This document shows, one piece after another, positions 60,398-64,000 of a stretch of DNA of 64,000 bases (position 1 is its first letter; every line of letters starts with the position of its first letter). A model generated the notes under the pieces. That model did no database searches. It had not been told where the DNA came from and saw only the letters and a list, made by a program, of their open reading frames with translations. The translations under genes and the position numbers were made by a program. The stretch covers positions 8,722,884 through 8,786,883 of the forward strand of contig CM040753.1 of NCBI GenBank assembly GCA_022829145.1, given 5' to 3'. This DNA is from Albula goreensis. Taxonomy: Eukaryota; Chordata; Actinopteri; Albuliformes; Albulidae.

Positions 60398-61855
60398 GGG
60401 GGAGCTTTTGAGTACACCAGCATCGATTCGGGTAACAGACCGTTGAGTGAAATGCACCTTTCTGGGCCTTACATGCCTGGCTGTCAGAGTTAGCGGGGGT
60501 CGGTGGAGTAGTGTCACAGAGTATTAAGCTTCAGCTCATTACTGTCACGGGGCTGCGGCGGCTTGCTCCTGACGGAAAACATGGCGCCTCTCGCCTGGTG
60601 ACTCCCTGGTATCGATCCTCTCCCAATGCACCCCCTAAACCTCCCCCATCCCCCCATCTCCTCTGGATCAATCATTACCCCTCCTCCCGTCCTACTTGCT
60701 CCAGTATGAATGGAGAGCTGTGCACCAAGGAGCCCAAATGATATACGACATGCATCATTGCCTCCATGCTATCAATCTGCACCTGTGTTCATTACATCTG
60801 GCGTTCGTCCGGAGTCGAAACGCTGGCCACCTCCAATCTGGCAGAAAGTTTTATTAGAGTTAATCAATTTTTATTTACTCGAACGTGGATTCACTACTTC
60901 CTCTTAAACCCCCAATTCATCAATTAATCTCTCCTTACCAACCCAATATCCAACCAGCCAGCCATAGATTTTGGGTTTATGTGTTCCTAGTAATGCAAGT
61001 CACTAGTAATAGGCTATTTTCAGTACTGTGGAACATAATAAATGAGTGCCGAGAATGGCCCTCTCATAAACATAAATACCATACTGATACAGTTCATTTT
61101 TGACTGTGTATTTATGATTACTTTTTATGTATATAAGTAATCATGTATACTATGCTTACTTTTTAGTATGAACACTGTACACTGTTCTTGTTTAGGCTAG
61201 ATAATTACTTTTTTTCCATTAATTAAAAATAAAATATACACGGAGAGACAGATTTTGAAGTTTTGCTAGTGCTATTGAAACTATGCCACAGTTTCGAAAT
61301 CCTGAAGCCTTTGATACAGGAAATGACTAATTAAAACACTGGAGATCACTGTCTGTCCTACAAGCAAACCAATTTCTATATTTCACAACAAAGTTAACTT
61401 ACAGCAAAGGCAGAGAATATAATAATAATCTCTCTTAGGACAGTCATACAGCATTAAAAAGCTCACCCCTTCCTAATGTGAATTGAAAATGTCAAAAAAC
61501 CTATCTTTTAGATTTTAAGATTAGTAATATTGAAACTTAAATAATGATAAAAACCATTAAGTGCAAGCATAATGATAACAATGTCACAAAACCATGACAC
61601 AAAGAAAGCAATCTCTCAATTATTTAGAGTCCTAATCATATCTGTCAGATTGTCTTTATTGGACACCACCCCATGCTCTTGCTCTTATTGCACACTGCAT
61701 TTCCACACTACTGACCATACAATTTCAGAATAACAAACAGACATGATATACCCTGGGCTATGCAGTTATATGAAAATAAACCACTTCAGACCCTAAGCTT
61801 CACTTTGAAATAACATCACACAACCCACCGTGGTTTATTCCTTACTTAATGTATT

Positions 61856-61958
61856 CATCCATCCATCCATCCATCCATCCATCCATCCACCCCCACCCAC
61901 CCACCCACTCACTCACTCACTCACCACTCACTCACTCACTCACTCACTCACTCACTCA
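61856..61958. repeat. Compound tetranucleotide microsatellite (ATCC then CACC then CACT)
   Basis: About eight ATCC units, a short CCAC/CACC transition, then about thirteen CACT units with one interruption. The gradual change of unit suggests stepwise mutation of one ancestral array. Confidence 0.97.
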
Positions 61959-61989
61959 TTCCAATTACAGAATTTAGGAAAAAAGTAAT

Positions 61990-64000
61990 GAACAGAAATC
62001 ACATTTTTATTGGATTTTTACAAGAATGTTGACATAGCTTTCCACGTTGAATCACTGTTTGTATCACATAAAACAGGGAAACTTGACTGAAGGTGCCTTA
62101 TTGGCCTCCAGTGTTTGTTTCTGTATCATATTTTCTCGCCTTGTCTCTCACCATTTTCTTCACTAATGTTATGTCCCTTAAACATCCTAACACTGCACAT
62201 AAATAGCACAACTGTCCTTACTTTTAACATTTATGTATGCCATAATTCAATTTGTTAAATAGAACTGTTGCTAAAATCATACAATTAAATATGGGGAACA
62301 TATTTACGCCAAAAGGAAATGTTAGGGTGAACATGTATTTTGTTGGATGAATCTAAAAGTAAAGAAAATTTTAAGGCATTCCATTGTATTTAAACCTGAA
62401 ATTTAAATCAGAATAAATTGTTACATGCACAAAGTGACACTACCAGCTGAAGAACATGACATTTGGCAGGATGTCCATGGGTTATTGGCAAAATATACTG
62501 TAACATATAACCCTCGGACACACGAAAGCTAAATGCTCTATCATTACTGACACTTGGCCTGATCTTCCTTCACATTCAGTTACTAAAACACAAAAAAGAT
62601 TTAAAAAATGCAGTACAATGTGACAGCAAAAAGGCATACATACCCACATGTGACAATGTTTCTGGATGCAGCTGCATAGAATTCTACAATATAAAATACA
62701 CTTGGTAAGATACTTTTTTGATAAGATAATGCAGGGAACAAAGGCAGACACACGACCTTAGCAAACACAGTAAAGAGCTAAACGCTCCACGTACAATTAA
62801 GGGCTCCAGCACAAATAAGTCATTCTGTGGCATTTCATCAATCTGGAACATATTCCCATTGAGCTGGCACTGAGCTCACTGCCGACAGTCAAGATGTCTA
62901 ACATGCACAATAACAACAGAGCTGATTTACACATGCATATGTTTAGGCAAATGCCACTTCACAGCAGTTGATAAGTTTATGTTACACATCAAGCAAACCT
63001 GTGAATGTGTAATACAGTACAACGCTGGCTCCAATTTGTGTTGGATTACATTTTAAACTTCATAATTATTATATACATACATTCTATTAGACTATAAAAC
63101 CTAGTCGATAAAACCTTCAAGGGCTGTGGTAACTCATTCCATTATACTGTTTGATGTAAATAAAAATAAATACCTTGGAAGTAGTTCTTTGTCTGCCCTC
63201 TTTCAGACATCTTATAAAGAATGAAGTGGAAGCTAATGCAGCATGTGAAATGGCTGACAGTACTTTAGCCTGCACACAGATGCATGTCAACAACACTTTT
63301 ATTACTATGTGCCACCTCACTCTAGGAGGGGAAAATATATCTCAAAAGCATACTGTAGGGACACTTTGTGTCTCTCTTAGATTTTATTTATTTATTTTTG
63401 GCTGTATGGTTATGGTTCAAATAAGGACAATGACAAGGATTGGTCTTTCTTGAGAATTTCTAAAATATTTTTTTTTTAATTCAGTGTCTAACAGATCTGT
63501 TTTGACATATAGGCACAGTTTATCACATATTGTGGATTGCTGTAAGTCTTGCATACAGCTCTCTCCCTTGACTCAAATAAGTTTAATGTTGATAAAGCTA
63601 ACATGTGGACAGAATGATAGCAGTTACACAGTTCATTAGGAACACTTAAGTGATGCATGAATTGCAAATATCCGACAACCACAGCATCTAATGAAAACAA
63701 TCTGCTCACTGTGCAGTGTACAAAATCTACTTTTATCCTTTTCATACAATCACTGCACATTCAATTTAAATGAAGGATAACTAATACAGCAACTATACAG
63801 CTATTTCAAAACTGCTTAAACTTGTGTTTTCAGTGCTATTTATTTTTCATACAATTAATTCCCTTGCTGCAACTAATACACATCCACTCTACAAAAGTGA
63901 CATTTTATTTTCTCAGAGACATCAAATGTCAATAGGCAGAAATACCACATTATTCTTATCTAGATGTTAACTCTTTCAAAACTGACACTTAGAATAATGG
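61990..64000 (-). other. Possible 3' UTR of a convergent minus-strand gene
   Basis: The minus strand has an AATAAA at about 62010 (plus-strand TTTTTATTGG), just right of the microsatellite. From there to the window end it is T-rich on the minus strand, with no transposon signature and no long frame, as expected of a long 3' UTR. In tetrapods WDR37 lies 3' of ADARB2 in convergent orientation, so wdr37 would be the expected neighbour. There is no coding sequence to prove it. Confidence 0.25.

Larger units (their letters stand above)
56568..61855. other. Intergenic or distal 3' UTR sequence, no gene recognised
   Basis: Open frames here are short and match nothing I know. Possible landmarks are a C/G-run foldback at about 58863-58896, a hAT-like end at 59747-59772, an 18-base A run at 60380-60397 and GC-balanced blocks at 57950-58300 and 60400-60900 that could be conserved noncoding elements. 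Confidence 0.6.

Noticed and set aside
61856..61958. Regular short repeats as a CRISPR array
   Set aside because: Units of four bases with no spacers in a vertebrate intergenic region: a microsatellite.

Overview
The window is vertebrate nuclear DNA, most likely from a ray-finned fish. It holds one protein-coding gene, split into exons by large AT-rich GT-AG introns, with long CA/GT, ATT and ATCC/CACT microsatellites and a fish-type tRNA-derived SINE (51413-51615). I do not name a species.

The gene is adarb2, encoding ADAR3, the brain-type double-stranded-RNA-binding adenosine deaminase relative. It is read on the + strand. Nine coding exons, corresponding to exons 2-10 of the vertebrate gene, can be placed to the base: 6632-6718, 9462-10408, 32192-32306, 38526-38694, 40571-40722, 43911-44079, 47991-48172, 52402-52583 and 53455-53631. 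All eight introns between them are GT-AG, the phases match at every junction, and the join reads through 725 codons to a TGA at 53629-53631 with no frameshift. Exon 1, with the start codon and the arginine-rich R domain typical of ADAR3, lies upstream of the window. In this annotation, residue 1 is the first whole codon of exon 2 (6634).

Layout: 1-6631 is the end of intron 1. 6632-10408 carries the N-terminal linker and one large exon with both dsRNA-binding domains. 10409-32191 is a 21.8 kb intron holding a fossil LINE, a long near-perfect RNA hairpin and several long AC/GT arrays. 32192-53631 carries the deaminase domain over eight coding exons; its introns hold a TA-flanked MITE, a CTGG/GCC-rich repeat island and SINE relics. 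53632-64000 is the 3' UTR and intergenic DNA. Its last 2 kb may be the 3' UTR of a convergent minus-strand gene.

Main points for a second look: (1) the predicted protein keeps ADAR2-type residues at several positions where mammalian ADAR3 has diverged, so the fish enzyme may not be as catalytically dead as the mammalian one; (2) intron 3 of this dsRNA-binding protein's own gene carries a strong natural dsRNA hairpin with adjacent A.C mismatches, plus complementary AC and GT arrays, which makes self-binding or self-editing a testable idea. I found no sign of a wholly new gene system.
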